Below, one piece after another: positions 42,003 through 50,127 of a DNA stretch of 64,000 bases (position 1 is its first letter; every line of letters begins with the position of its first letter). The translations under genes and the position numbers were made by a program. The notes below the pieces were generated by a model. The model did not search any database. It saw nothing but the letters and a program-made list of their open reading frames with translations, and had not been told where the DNA came from. The DNA lies in contig JAZQEF010000010.1 in assembly GCA_045538835.1 (NCBI GenBank), positions 1 to 64,000 on the forward strand, in the 5' to 3' direction. The stretch is from RGIG6165 sp045538835 (GTDB lineage: Bacteria; Bacillota; Clostridia; Oscillospirales; Feifaniaceae).

Positions 42003-44255
42003 TTAGATAGTGTGGTGGCAGGTTCTTGCGAGAACGTCTTCCTGCTGTTCGCGTGTAAGGTCGATAAACTTAACTGCATAGCCTGATACACGGATAGTGA
42101 AGTTTGCATATTCTTCCTTCTCCGGATGTTCCATAGCGTCGAGAAGTTTTTCTTTACCGAATACGTTGACGTTAAGGTGATGTGAACCCTGTGAGAAGTA
42201 ACCGTCAAGAACATTAACGAGATTATTAACGCGTTCATCATCACTGTGACCAAGTGCATCGGGGTTGATTGTCTGTGTATTTGAAATACCGTCAAGCGCC
42301 CAGTGATAGGGAAGCTTTGCAACTGAGTTGAGTGATGCGAGAAGACCGTTCTGTTCAGCACCGTAACTCGGTGTGCCGCCGGGAGCAAATGATGCAGATG
42401 CGGGACGACCGTCGGGTGTTGCACCTGTTGCTTTACCGTAAACAACGTTTGAAGTAATTGTAAGAATAGATGTTGAAGCTTCTGAATCACGGTATGTGTG
42501 ATGCTTCTTGATCTTTTCAATAAATGTCTTGAGAAGCCATACAGCAATATCGTCTGCACGGTTATCGTCATTACCGTATTTGGGGAAGTCGCCTTCTACG
42601 ATATAATCTGTAACCATACCTGTTTCGTCACGTACTGTCTTAACCTTAGCGTACTTGATAGCGCTGAGTGAGTCAACAACGTGTGAGAAACCTGCAATAC
42701 CTGTTGCAAATGAACGACGTACATCTGTGTCGATGAGAGCCATTTCAGCTTCTTCATAGTAGTACTTGTCGTGCATGTACTGAATGAGGTTGAGTATATT
42801 GACATACAGACCTGCAAGCCATTCCATCATTGTGTCAAACTTTTTCACAACTTCATCATAGTCAAGGTATTCACTTGTGATGGGTGCATAAGCGGGTCCT
42901 ATCTGCTCACGGAGCATTTCGTCAACACCGCCGTTGATAGCGTAGAGAAGGCACTTGCCAAGATTTGCGCGAGCGCCGAAGAACTGCATTTCCTTACCTG
43001 TCTGTGTTGCAGATACGCAGCAGCAGATAGAATAGTCATCGCCCCAGTAAGGCTTCATAACATCGTCGTTCTCATACTGAATGGAACTTGTGAGGATAGA
43101 AATCTTTGAAGCGTACTTCTTGAAGTTTTCGGGAAGTGCGGGTGAATAGAGAATTGTAAGGTTCGGCTCGGGTGAGGGACCCATATTCTCAAGTGTACGC
43201 AGGAAACGGTAGTCATTCTTTGTAACCATTGAACGTCCGTCAATTCCTGTACCGCCGACAACAACTGTTGCCCAAACGGGGTCGCCCGAGAAGAGCTGGT
43301 TATATGAAGGAATACGAGCGAACTTGACCATACGGAGTTTCATAACGAGATGGTCGATAAGTTCCTGCGCTTCTTTTTCTGTGATGATGCCTGCATCAAG
43401 GTCACGCTGGAGATAAATATCAAGGAATGTTGAGATACGGCCAACGCTCATTGCAGCACCGTTCTGTGTCTTAACAGCGGCAAGGTAGCCGAAGTAGAGC
43501 CACTGAACTGCTTCTTTCGCATCCTTTGCGGGGAGTGAAATATCAAAGCCGTAGAGGGCAGCCATTGCTTTCATACCTTTGAGAGCGCCTATCTGACGTG
43601 CGATTTCTTCACGCTGACGGATAACATCGTCAATCATTGTACCGTCACCGCAGTTAGCGAGGTCTTCCTGCTTGAATTTGATAAGCTGATCAATACCGTA
43701 AAGGGCAACACGTCTGTAGTCACCTACGATACGTCCGCGGCCGTAAGTATCCGGCAGACCTGTGATGATGTGGCTGCGGCGCGCAAGTCTCATTTCGGGA
43801 GTATAAGCATCAAAAACAGCCTGGTTGTGTGTACGGCAGTATTCCGTAAATATCTTGTGAAGTTCGGGATCGGGAGTATAACCGTAAGTTTCGCAAGCCT
43901 GTTCAGCCATTCTGATACCGCCGTAGGGCATGAATGCACGCTTTAAGGGCTTATCTGTCTGAAGACCTACGACTTTTTCTTCGTCCTTGAGTGATTCATC
44001 GATATAAGCAGGACCGTAAGCTGTAAGGCTTGTTACGACCTTTGTTTCACATTCGAGAACTCCGCCTTTAGCGCGTTCTTCCTTCTGGAGCTTCTGCAAA
44101 GCGCCCCATAACTTGTCAGTTGCTTCTGTAGGACCTTCAAGGAAGGACTCGTCACCGTCGTAAGGACGGTAGTTCTTCTGAATAAAGTCTCTGACATTAA
44201 CTTCTTCTTTCCACATACGGCCTTCAAAGCCGTTCCACTGTTCGAAATTAACCAT
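42003..44255 (-). CDS. pflB: Formate C-acetyltransferase (pyruvate formate-lyase)
   Basis: 750-aa glycyl-radical enzyme converting pyruvate and CoA to acetyl-CoA and formate in fermentation. The adjacent active-site cysteines lie in YSICCCVSATQTGKEM. The glycyl radical site is RVSGYAV near the C terminus (Gly725). GAGSYINVR-type substitution at the N terminus follows family norms. It also has the ATPDGRPASASFAPGGTPS segment. Its codons are strongly biased (high expression). GGAGG precedes the ATG. It is oxygen-sensitive, fitting an anaerobe. Confidence 0.97.
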   Translation of the reverse strand: MVNFEQWNGFEGRMWKEEVNVRDFIQKNYRPYDGDESFLEGPTEATDKLWGALQKLQKEERAKGGVLECETKVVTSLTAYGPAYIDESLKDEEKVVGLQTDKPLKRAFMPYGGIRMAEQACETYGYTPDPELHKIFTEYCRTHNQAVFDAYTPEMRLARRSHIITGLPDTYGRGRIVGDYRRVALYGIDQLIKFKQEDLANCGDGTMIDDVIRQREEIARQIGALKGMKAMAALYGFDISLPAKDAKEAVQWLYFGYLAAVKTQNGAAMSVGRISTFLDIYLQRDLDAGIITEKEAQELIDHLVMKLRMVKFARIPSYNQLFSGDPVWATVVVGGTGIDGRSMVTKNDYRFLRTLENMGPSPEPNLTILYSPALPENFKKYASKISILTSSIQYENDDVMKPYWGDDYSICCCVSATQTGKEMQFFGARANLGKCLLYAINGGVDEMLREQIGPAYAPITSEYLDYDEVVKKFDTMMEWLAGLYVNILNLIQYMHDKYYYEEAEMALIDTDVRRSFATGIAGFSHVVDSLSAIKYAKVKTVRDETGMVTDYIVEGDFPKYGNDDNRADDIAVWLLKTFIEKIKKHHTYRDSEASTSILTITSNVVYGKATGATPDGRPASASFAPGGTPSYGAEQNGLLASLNSVAKLPYHWALDGISNTQTINPDALGHSDDERVNNLVNVLDGYFSQGSHHLNVNVFGKEKLLDAMEHPEKEEYANFTIRVSGYAVKFIDLTREQQEDVLARTCHHTI

Positions 44256-44339
44256 AATGTGCCTCCTTGTATTTTAAAAATTATAAATCACTTAAATCGT
44301 ATAAATAAAGTATATTAAAAATATAACTTTCCAAATGTC

Positions 44340-44367
44340 ATAATATCACATTTTTCGTAAAATGCAA
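44340..44367 (-). promoter_or_regulatory. Promoter of pflB
   Basis: Minus-strand TTGCAT, a 16-bp spacer and TATTAT preceded by TGA (extended -10), about 85 nt before the start codon. Confidence 0.6.
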
Positions 44368-44565
44368 TATATAAAAGTTAGGAATTTGCCCCTCAATTTT
44401 TTAAATTTTTAGGTAAGAATGGCAAGACACTTAAAAATAAGAGTGTTATAATACGATATGTTGTATAAGAATCGATATTATAACACAATTTCTTGTATCA
44501 TTATATAATATGTTGTGATTTCTGTCAATGTTTTGAAAGAAGGCAGATTTCGGCAACTCTCACTG

Positions 44566-44594
44566 TTGTATATTTTTATCGCAGAGATTATAAT
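44566..44594 (+). promoter_or_regulatory. Promoter of the hydroxyacid dehydrogenase gene
   Basis: TTGTAT, a 17-bp spacer and TATAAT, 28 nt before the ATG at 44622. Confidence 0.8.
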
Positions 44595-44621
44595 TGTTAT
44601 AAAAAACACGGAGGGAATAGA

Positions 44622-45572
44622 ATGAAAATCGTTGTTACCGATGCCAAAACGATTACAAACGGAGACATATCTCTTGAGTTCTTTAAAAAATACGGAGATG
44701 TGGAGATATATGACCTCACAGATGCCAAGCAGACCGCAGAGCGTATCGCAGATGCAGATATGGTCATCGTCAACAAGACTGTGCTTGACCGAAACAATAT
44801 GAAAGATGCGAAAAATCTGAAGTATATCGGACTTTTTGCGACAGGCTATAACAACATAGACACAGAGTACGCAAAAAAGCGCGGTATCGCCGTATGCAAT
44901 GCAGGCAGTTACTCCACAAATGCGGTGGCACAGCAGGTCTTTTCCTACATTCTTGCCCACAGCAACCGTACAGCCGATTACGATGCATTTGTGCGCGCAG
45001 GAGGCTGGAAAAAGAGCGACACTTTTTCACCTTTTGTCTTTCCGCTGAGCGAACTTGACGGCAAGGTGATAGGCATTGTCGGCTATGGAAATATAGGCAA
45101 AAAAGTCGCCCAACTTGCAATGGCTTTCGGGATGAAAGTGCTTGCATATACTCGCACGCCCAAAGAGGAAATAGATGTACGGTTCTGTGCACTTGATGAA
45201 CTTCTGGCAAACAGTGACTATGTAACGGTGCACTGTCCCCTGAATGAGGCCTCAAAGGGGATGTTTGATGCAGATGCCTTTGCAAAAATGAAAAAAAGCG
45301 CCTATTTTATAAATACTGCAAGAGGCGGCGTTATGGACGAAGAGGCGCTTGCTAAGGCAGTCCAGAACGGCATAATTGCAGGGGCTGCAGTAGACGTGTT
45401 GACAACGGAGCCCATGAGAGAGGATTGCCCTCTTTTTGATATAGAAAATCTTACGGTTACACCGCATATAGCATGGGCGCCGATAGAGACCAGGATCAGG
45501 CTTATGCATATAGTTGAAGACAACATCAGAAGTTTTCTTGAGGGAAAACCGAAAAATAATGTTGCAAAATAA
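44622..45572 (+). CDS. D-2-hydroxyacid dehydrogenase
   Basis: 316-aa NAD(P)-dependent dehydrogenase of the D-isomer-specific family (hydroxypyruvate/glyoxylate reductase group). NAD-binding motif GIVGYGNIGKKVAQLA (about 147-162), the catalytic Arg in INTARGGVMDEEAL, the Glu in VLTTEP, and His in TPHIAWAPIETR are intact. The substrate (hydroxypyruvate, 2-oxobutyrate or another) is not decidable. It starts at the ATG with GGAGGG upstream. It stops directly before the operators of the next gene, so it is transcribed separately from it or by read-through. Confidence 0.9.
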   Translation: MKIVVTDAKTITNGDISLEFFKKYGDVEIYDLTDAKQTAERIADADMVIVNKTVLDRNNMKDAKNLKYIGLFATGYNNIDTEYAKKRGIAVCNAGSYSTNAVAQQVFSYILAHSNRTADYDAFVRAGGWKKSDTFSPFVFPLSELDGKVIGIVGYGNIGKKVAQLAMAFGMKVLAYTRTPKEEIDVRFCALDELLANSDYVTVHCPLNEASKGMFDADAFAKMKKSAYFINTARGGVMDEEALAKAVQNGIIAGAAVDVLTTEPMREDCPLFDIENLTVTPHIAWAPIETRIRLMHIVEDNIRSFLEGKPKNNVAK

Positions 45573-45604
45573 TTTTACTAAAACTTGATTGACTTTTACT
45601 AAAA
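45573..45604. promoter_or_regulatory. Tandem palindromic operators upstream of the HTH-ProC fusion
   Basis: Two identical copies of TTTTACTAAAA (45573-45583 and 45594-45604), each a near-perfect palindrome about a central base, 21 bp apart (two helical turns, same face). The second copy overlaps the -35/spacer of the promoter. This is the layout expected of a repressor operator, and the adjacent gene encodes an XRE-type DNA-binding domain. Binding is inferred. Confidence 0.7.
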
Positions 45605-45616
45605 TTACTATATAAT
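45589..45616 (+). promoter_or_regulatory. Promoter of the HTH-ProC fusion
   Basis: TTGACT, a 16-bp spacer and TATAAT, overlapping the second operator copy. Confidence 0.75.
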
Positions 45617-45650
45617 AGATATGTAAACTATATTTTTGAGGTCGGTTTTT

Positions 45651-46685
45651 ATGAAAAGCAGCAGAAAAAGTAACAGCGGCAAAAATATCGGACAGAATAT
45701 CAAGAAAATAAGGGCGTCACAGAAAATGACGCTTAAGGCACTTGCGGAGTCGACAGGTCTTTCGATAGGCTATCTTTCGCAACTTGAAAGAGGATTGACG
45801 ACGGTTTCAAAAGGTACCTGTGCAAAACTTGCGGCGGCACTCGGTGTCAGCACTGACGAACTCAGTTATAATGAGAGGCTTTCGGGCAAAAAGGATATAT
45901 GTATAATCGGCGGCGGAAATATGGGCGGGGCCATTGCGGCAGGCATTGTCACAAACGGCATAGCAGAGGCTGCAAATGTAACGGTTTCGGATATCAGCGA
46001 AGCGGTGCTCCGCCCGTTAAAGACGAAGTTCAAAATTAATACAATCACCGATAATAAAGAGGCGGCAACAAAGGCAAATGTGCTTATACTCGCCGTAAAA
46101 CCCGTGTATCTTGACGGGGTACTCGAAGAGATAAGCGGACTTGTTGCAGATGATACGCTGGTGGTGTCCATTGCCGCAGGCAGAAGCATTGCCTATTTGG
46201 CAGATAAACTCGGCGAAAGGCAGAAAATCATACGTGTTATGCCCAACACACCTGCACTTGTCAATGCAGGTATGTCGGTGCTCTGTCCTTCAAAGAATGT
46301 AACGGCAAGGGAACTTAAAAGTGTTACTGAAATATTCTCGGGACTCGGTAAGGCACAGATCATGGAAGAAAGCATGTTCGATGCGGTGACGGCAGTTTCG
46401 GGCTCAGGTCCTGCATATGTCTATATGTTTATACAGTCGCTTGCCGATGCAGGTGTACGCGAAGGCCTGCCCAGAGATGCGGCGCTTGAACTTGCGGCGC
46501 AGACGGTGTTTGGCTCTGCCAAAATGGTGCTTGAAGCAGGAAAGCACCCGGAACAGCTCAAAGATGAAGTCTGCTCACCGGGCGGTACGACCATCGAAGC
46601 GGTGGCGGCGCTTGAAAAAGCGGGACTGAGAAATGCAGTTATGGATGCAGTCAAGGCGTGTGCGGATAAATCAAGAAATATGTAA
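45651..46685 (+). CDS. proC: XRE-family HTH domain fused to pyrroline-5-carboxylate reductase
   Basis: 344 aa in one uninterrupted frame. Residues about 10-72 are an XRE/HTH_3 domain (IGQNIKKIRASQKMTLKALAESTGLSIGYLSQLERG). Residues about 82-344 are a complete pyrroline-5-carboxylate reductase. Its Rossmann motif is ICIIGGGNMGGAIAAG (84-99), with VMPNTPALVNAGMSVL, the signature AVSGSGPAYVYMFIQSLADAGV and CSPGGTTIEAV near the end. P5CR makes proline from pyrroline-5-carboxylate with NAD(P)H. The fusion suggests a proline-biosynthetic enzyme that also controls its own promoter, like trigger enzymes. I chose ATG 45651 with GAGGT upstream. It is not a sequencing fusion: there is no stop or start between domains. 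Confidence 0.9.
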   Translation: MKSSRKSNSGKNIGQNIKKIRASQKMTLKALAESTGLSIGYLSQLERGLTTVSKGTCAKLAAALGVSTDELSYNERLSGKKDICIIGGGNMGGAIAAGIVTNGIAEAANVTVSDISEAVLRPLKTKFKINTITDNKEAATKANVLILAVKPVYLDGVLEEISGLVADDTLVVSIAAGRSIAYLADKLGERQKIIRVMPNTPALVNAGMSVLCPSKNVTARELKSVTEIFSGLGKAQIMEESMFDAVTAVSGSGPAYVYMFIQSLADAGVREGLPRDAALELAAQTVFGSAKMVLEAGKHPEQLKDEVCSPGGTTIEAVAALEKAGLRNAVMDAVKACADKSRNM

Positions 46686-46700
46686 AATACACCTATAAAT

Positions 46701-46734
46701 AAAAAAACAGTCGTGATATCACGACTGTTTTTTT
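46701..46734. terminator. Bidirectional terminator after the HTH-ProC gene
   Basis: A perfect 34-bp palindrome (half-site AAAAAAACAGTCGTGAT) shared with the convergent permease gene. Confidence 0.92.
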
Positions 46735-47569
46735 ACCATACGGGCAGAAAACCGAAAATCAGACCGAGTATAACACCGGATATAAAAAGTGTTAATGTCA
46801 GCAATAAATTTTCCTTAATATTTTTGTTTGTGCGGAAGAGAACTGCAAGGCCTACGCCCGCACCGACAAAAAGACCGGAGAGCATGGCGCCTGCGCTCAT
46901 TGCACCGCTCAGATAGAGTTCCGCTATCACAACGGATGCGGCGCAGTTGGGGATAAGACCGATTATTGCGGCGAGCAGGTTGCCTATAACAGGCTTATTT
47001 AAAATGAAGCCTGCAAGTGCATCTTCGCCTACATAATGAATGATGCCGCTGAGAATAAAAGTGATCACAAATATAAATACCGCAACTTTTACCGTGTGTA
47101 TCAGAGCCGGCATAAGAACACCATTGTGTTCTTCGCAGTGACAGCCGCTCTCATGGCAGAGGTCGTGTATATTTTTTTCTTTTTTTCGTTTGTAAAGCAG
47201 ATCGATGAGATAACCTGTCAGGACTGCCCCTGCAAATTTGCAGACAAGAACTTTTATTATCAAAGGTAGGGGAGCCTGTTTTGACATAAATATAGGAAGC
47301 ATCTCATCCGAAGTTGCAAGAAACACCGCAATAAGAGTGCCGGGTGTTATAAGACCGCCCGAGAAAAGACCTGCCGCAGAAGTAGAAAAACCGCATTGAG
47401 GAACAATTCCACAAAGCGAGCCTACAAGCGTCGCAATACGCGAATTTTTTATAAAACCGGTCAGATTTTCCGCCTTGTGCTCTATATATTCCATAATAAC
47501 ATAGGCAATAAACAAAAAAGGCAGAGTTATAAGTGTGTCTTTAATTGCGTGTGTTAATATTTCGATCAT
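46733..47569 (-). CDS. ArsP_2-type putative heavy-metal/arsenic permease
   Basis: 278 aa, eight to ten membrane segments in two related halves. It resembles the putative 10-TM heavy-metal exporter family (ArsP_2). Signatures are CGIVPQCGFSTSAAGLFSGGLITPGTLIAVFLATSDE and, repeated later, GLIPNCAASVVIAELYLSGAMSAGAML. A cytoplasmic loop, HDLCHESGCHCEEH (about 140-153), is rich in Cys and His and looks metal-binding. The substrate is unproven; relatives are also called manganese or arsenic transporters. It overlaps the HAD stop codon by 4 nt (ATGA). Confidence 0.78.
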   Translation of the reverse strand: MIEILTHAIKDTLITLPFLFIAYVIMEYIEHKAENLTGFIKNSRIATLVGSLCGIVPQCGFSTSAAGLFSGGLITPGTLIAVFLATSDEMLPIFMSKQAPLPLIIKVLVCKFAGAVLTGYLIDLLYKRKKEKNIHDLCHESGCHCEEHNGVLMPALIHTVKVAVFIFVITFILSGIIHYVGEDALAGFILNKPVIGNLLAAIIGLIPNCAASVVIAELYLSGAMSAGAMLSGLFVGAGVGLAVLFRTNKNIKENLLLTLTLFISGVILGLIFGFLPVW

Positions 47570-48405
47570 GCAAGAGCCTCGCAAAACATAGTAGAGTTGA
47601 CTTCTTCAAGCGAATGGAAAGTGAAATCGGGATAGAGTTCATCAGGCAGAGTTTCAAGGTCGTCAATTGAGGTGACACCTGTCATGACAAGACCTGTTTT
47701 CATACCGTGAAGTCTGCCCATGGCAATATCTGTCCCCAGCGCATCGCCGAAAATTATAATGTCGTTTTTGTCATATACGCCGGTCTGTGAGCAGACCTTT
47801 TCTACTGCCGTCAGATAGGGTTTTCCGAATACTGTGGCTTTTGCACCGTCTGCCGCCGCTGATATCATCTCTGAGATAGCACCGCAGTCGGGAATAACAC
47901 CGTCTGTTACGGGGCAGAGCATATCATAGTGTGTCGCAAGAAATTCTGCGCCGTTTTTAATAAGCGATGCCGCTTTTGCAACTTTTTCATCGGTAAGTGT
48001 TTTGTCAAAAGATGATACAACTATGTCGGAGTCCTCTGAAAGTGTTATACCGCGTTTTGTAAAACATTCCTCAAGGTCGGGTGTTCCGACAAGATATACG
48101 CTTTTGCCCTTTCTCTCACGGAGGAGAAAATCTATAGTGACATCTCCGCTTGTGAGAATTTCCCCTTCCTGCGGTGCGAAACCCATTCTTTCAAGTTTGC
48201 CGTAGTAAAATTCAGTCGAGCAGGAGGAGTTGTTTGTGAAAAACAGCACCTTTCTGCCGCTCTTGCGTAGATTATGGATAAAATCTAACGCATAGGGAAA
48301 TGGTGTGGCGTCAAGACTCACCGTTCCGTCTATATCAAAAACAAAAAGTTTTTTTGAAAGCAAAATATCGAGAACCGATTTCGCATCGGTATATCCTTTA
48401 AACAT
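47566..48405 (-). CDS. HAD-IIA family phosphatase (NagD-like)
   Basis: 279 aa. The HAD motif FVFDIDGTVSLD (Asp24 nucleophile, Asp26) opens the fold. FFTNNSSCS (motif II Thr/Ser), the C2 cap, and FGDALGTDIAMG (motif IV) follow. GKPYLTAVEK holds the motif III Lys. NagD-type enzymes dephosphorylate nucleotides or glycerol phosphate-type compounds; the substrate is unknown. It lies 13 nt after the alcohol dehydrogenase gene and overlaps the permease start. Confidence 0.88.
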   Translation of the reverse strand: MFKGYTDAKSVLDILLSKKLFVFDIDGTVSLDATPFPYALDFIHNLRKSGRKVLFFTNNSSCSTEFYYGKLERMGFAPQEGEILTSGDVTIDFLLRERKGKSVYLVGTPDLEECFTKRGITLSEDSDIVVSSFDKTLTDEKVAKAASLIKNGAEFLATHYDMLCPVTDGVIPDCGAISEMISAAADGAKATVFGKPYLTAVEKVCSQTGVYDKNDIIIFGDALGTDIAMGRLHGMKTGLVMTGVTSIDDLETLPDELYPDFTFHSLEEVNSTMFCEALA

Positions 48406-48418
48406 ATTAAACTCCTTA

Positions 48419-49597
48419 TTAAATATTTGCCGATCTGTAAATATTCAAAACATCTTCATAGCTGAGCGGAATATGACCGATGGTTTTTGTGCCGCCGTCT
48501 GTCACGCGGTCAGCCATAAGCGCAAGTTCTTCTTCGGACAGAGTGCCGATACCCAGTTCGGTGAATGTCAACGGCATACCTATCTGGCGGAAGAAGGTTT
48601 CAGTTTTTTCAATACCATCAAGAGCCAGTGTGGGACTTGCCTCATCACATGCCCATACATTTACGGCAAACTGTGCAAAACGCTCCCAATCCTTTTCGTA
48701 GACATATCTTGCCCATTTGCACCAGATGACTGCAAGACCTGCTCCGTGTGTGACATTGTATATTCCCGAGAGCGGATGCTCCATAGGATGCGCGACAAAT
48801 GCCTGTGTGCTTCCAAGTCCCGTAAGACCGTTGTGGGAGAGTGAGCCTGCCCACATTATCTCGCTTCTAGCCTTGTAGTCGTCGGGCTTATCCATTGCTA
48901 TTTTTCCGTAGACGATAACATTTGAGAGAAGTTGTTCTGCAATTCTGTCGGACATCTCGTTCCCTCTGCCCGAAGCAAAATATCTGCCTATGGTGTGCAT
49001 CATTATATCTACAATGCCCGATGCCGTCTGATACGGTGGCAGAGTATAGGTGAGAGTCGGGTCCATACAGGCAAAACGCGGTCTGTTTAAATCACTGCCA
49101 AAGCCTTTTTTGATACCCGTTTCATCATCCGTTATTACGGCACTGGCGCTCGTCTCACTTCCTGCTGCTGCAATAGTCAGGATAACACCGACGGGCGTTG
49201 ATGACACAGGTGCAACTTTTCTTGCATATATGTCATCCCATATATCAAGGTCGGGATTGGCAAGACCAAGCGCAATTGCTTTTGCCGAGTCTATAACACT
49301 GCCTCCGCCGACTGCTATAATAAAATCGATTTTTTCACGGCGGCAGATATCTATACCCTCACGTACAAGAGATAAAACGGGGTTGGGTCTTGCACCGCCG
49401 AGTGTGATATAAAAAAGCCCCTGCTCGCTTACATACTTTTCAACTGCACAGAGCAGACCGTTTTTTACACAGGTCTGTCCGCCGTAGTGAATGAGCACAC
49501 GGTTTGCACCAAACTCTTTAGCCGCCTGACCGCACATCTTAACACAGTCTCTCCCGAAAAAGATTTTTGTGGGAGCGTAATATGTAAATCCGTTCAA
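48419..49597 (-). CDS. Iron-containing alcohol dehydrogenase
   Basis: 392-aa group III metal-dependent dehydrogenase (butanol dehydrogenase BdhA/B-like), interconverting aldehydes and alcohols with NAD(P)H. Motifs are FIIAVGGGSVIDSAKAIALG (nucleotide-binding), HPMEHPLSGIYNVTHGAGLAV (iron-binding His residues) and GGARPNPVLSLVREGIDICR. The start is TTG with GGGGTGA just upstream. It heads a three-gene operon; why an alcohol dehydrogenase would be with a metal permease is unclear. Confidence 0.92.
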   Translation of the reverse strand: MNGFTYYAPTKIFFGRDCVKMCGQAAKEFGANRVLIHYGGQTCVKNGLLCAVEKYVSEQGLFYITLGGARPNPVLSLVREGIDICRREKIDFIIAVGGGSVIDSAKAIALGLANPDLDIWDDIYARKVAPVSSTPVGVILTIAAAGSETSASAVITDDETGIKKGFGSDLNRPRFACMDPTLTYTLPPYQTASGIVDIMMHTIGRYFASGRGNEMSDRIAEQLLSNVIVYGKIAMDKPDDYKARSEIMWAGSLSHNGLTGLGSTQAFVAHPMEHPLSGIYNVTHGAGLAVIWCKWARYVYEKDWERFAQFAVNVWACDEASPTLALDGIEKTETFFRQIGMPLTFTELGIGTLSEEELALMADRVTDGGTKTIGHIPLSYEDVLNIYRSANI

Positions 49598-49626
49598 AAA
49601 ATCACCCCGTAAAAATTATGTATTTT

Positions 49627-49655
49627 ATTATATCAGTAAATAAGTCTGTTGTAAA
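49627..49655 (-). promoter_or_regulatory. Promoter of the alcohol dehydrogenase operon
   Basis: Minus-strand TTTACA, a 17-bp spacer and TATAAT with TGA before it. Confidence 0.75.
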
Positions 49656-49675
49656 ATCATTTTTTGTGATACAAT
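49649..49675 (+). promoter_or_regulatory. Probable promoter of the cupin gene
   Basis: TTGTAA, a 15-bp spacer and TACAAT with TGA before it (extended -10). The -35 overlaps that of the divergent alcohol dehydrogenase promoter, so the two may compete. Confidence 0.5.
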
Positions 49676-49707
49676 ATAATAAATAATTTCGCAAAAGGTG
49701 ACAGAAA

Positions 49708-50049
49708 ATGATAAGAAAAGAATACGAAACTAAGTACAACGAAAATATGAGAGGCGGTGACGGGACCGTCAAGATTGAGAATTTTCTTAACGGAGAAGAA
49801 CTTTACGGAAAGGGCAGGCTTTTCGGCAAGATAACTCTTGAAAAGGGCTGTTCGATAGGCGGCCACGTTCACGAGAATGAGATGGAGGCATTTCACATTC
49901 TTTCGGGAACGGTTGAATTTGACGACAACGGTGAAAAACGAATCGTTCACGCGGGGGAGACCACGCTCACCGCACACGGACAGAAACATTCAATAAAGAA
50001 TATTGGCGAAGAAACGGTCGAAATAATAGCTTTAATCATATTTAAATAA
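49708..50049 (+). CDS. Small cupin-domain protein
   Basis: 113 aa, single cupin fold. The first cupin motif is GGHVHENEMEAFHILSGTVEF with the His-x-His-x4-Glu metal ligands. The second is GETTLTAHGQKHSIKN, with the last His. Such single-domain cupins are metal-binding enzymes or sugar/sensor proteins; no specific function is shown. AAGGTGA precedes the ATG. A single gene with its own terminator. Confidence 0.85.
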   Translation: MIRKEYETKYNENMRGGDGTVKIENFLNGEELYGKGRLFGKITLEKGCSIGGHVHENEMEAFHILSGTVEFDDNGEKRIVHAGETTLTAHGQKHSIKNIGEETVEIIALIIFK

Positions 50050-50051
50050 CG

Positions 50052-50086
50052 AAAACGGTCAAATCATTGGATTTGACCGTTTTTTA
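50052..50086 (+). terminator. Terminator after cupin gene
   Basis: 14-bp stem AAAACGGTCAAATC / GATTTGACCGTTTT with an ATTG loop. Confidence 0.92.
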
Positions 50087-50127
50087 TATTTATGGTAAAA
50101 TATTCCTGTTATTTGGGGAGGTTTTCC

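Larger units (their letters stand above)
44256..44621. promoter_or_regulatory. Divergent control region between pflB and hydroxyacid dehydrogenase
   Basis: A 366-bp AT-rich gap without a gene. It holds a pflB promoter (44340-44367, minus), an imperfect inverted repeat at 44443-44486 and a plus-strand promoter at 44566-44594. The arms of the repeat, GTGTTATAATACGAT and ATCGATATTATAACAC, differ by one base and enclose a 13-nt spacer. Each arm contains TATAAT, so it could be an operator, a pair of facing promoters or an RNA hairpin. Confidence 0.6.

Noticed and set aside
42003..42571. Long minus-strand ORF of 192 residues within pflB
   Set aside because: It is a shifted frame of pflB, rich in His/Thr/Leu with no family match, a side-effect of pflB codon bias.
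44770..45285. Minus-strand ORF of 171 residues across the hydroxyacid dehydrogenase
   Set aside because: Shadow frame rich in Cys/His/Arg, no SD; the plus-strand dehydrogenase is unambiguous.
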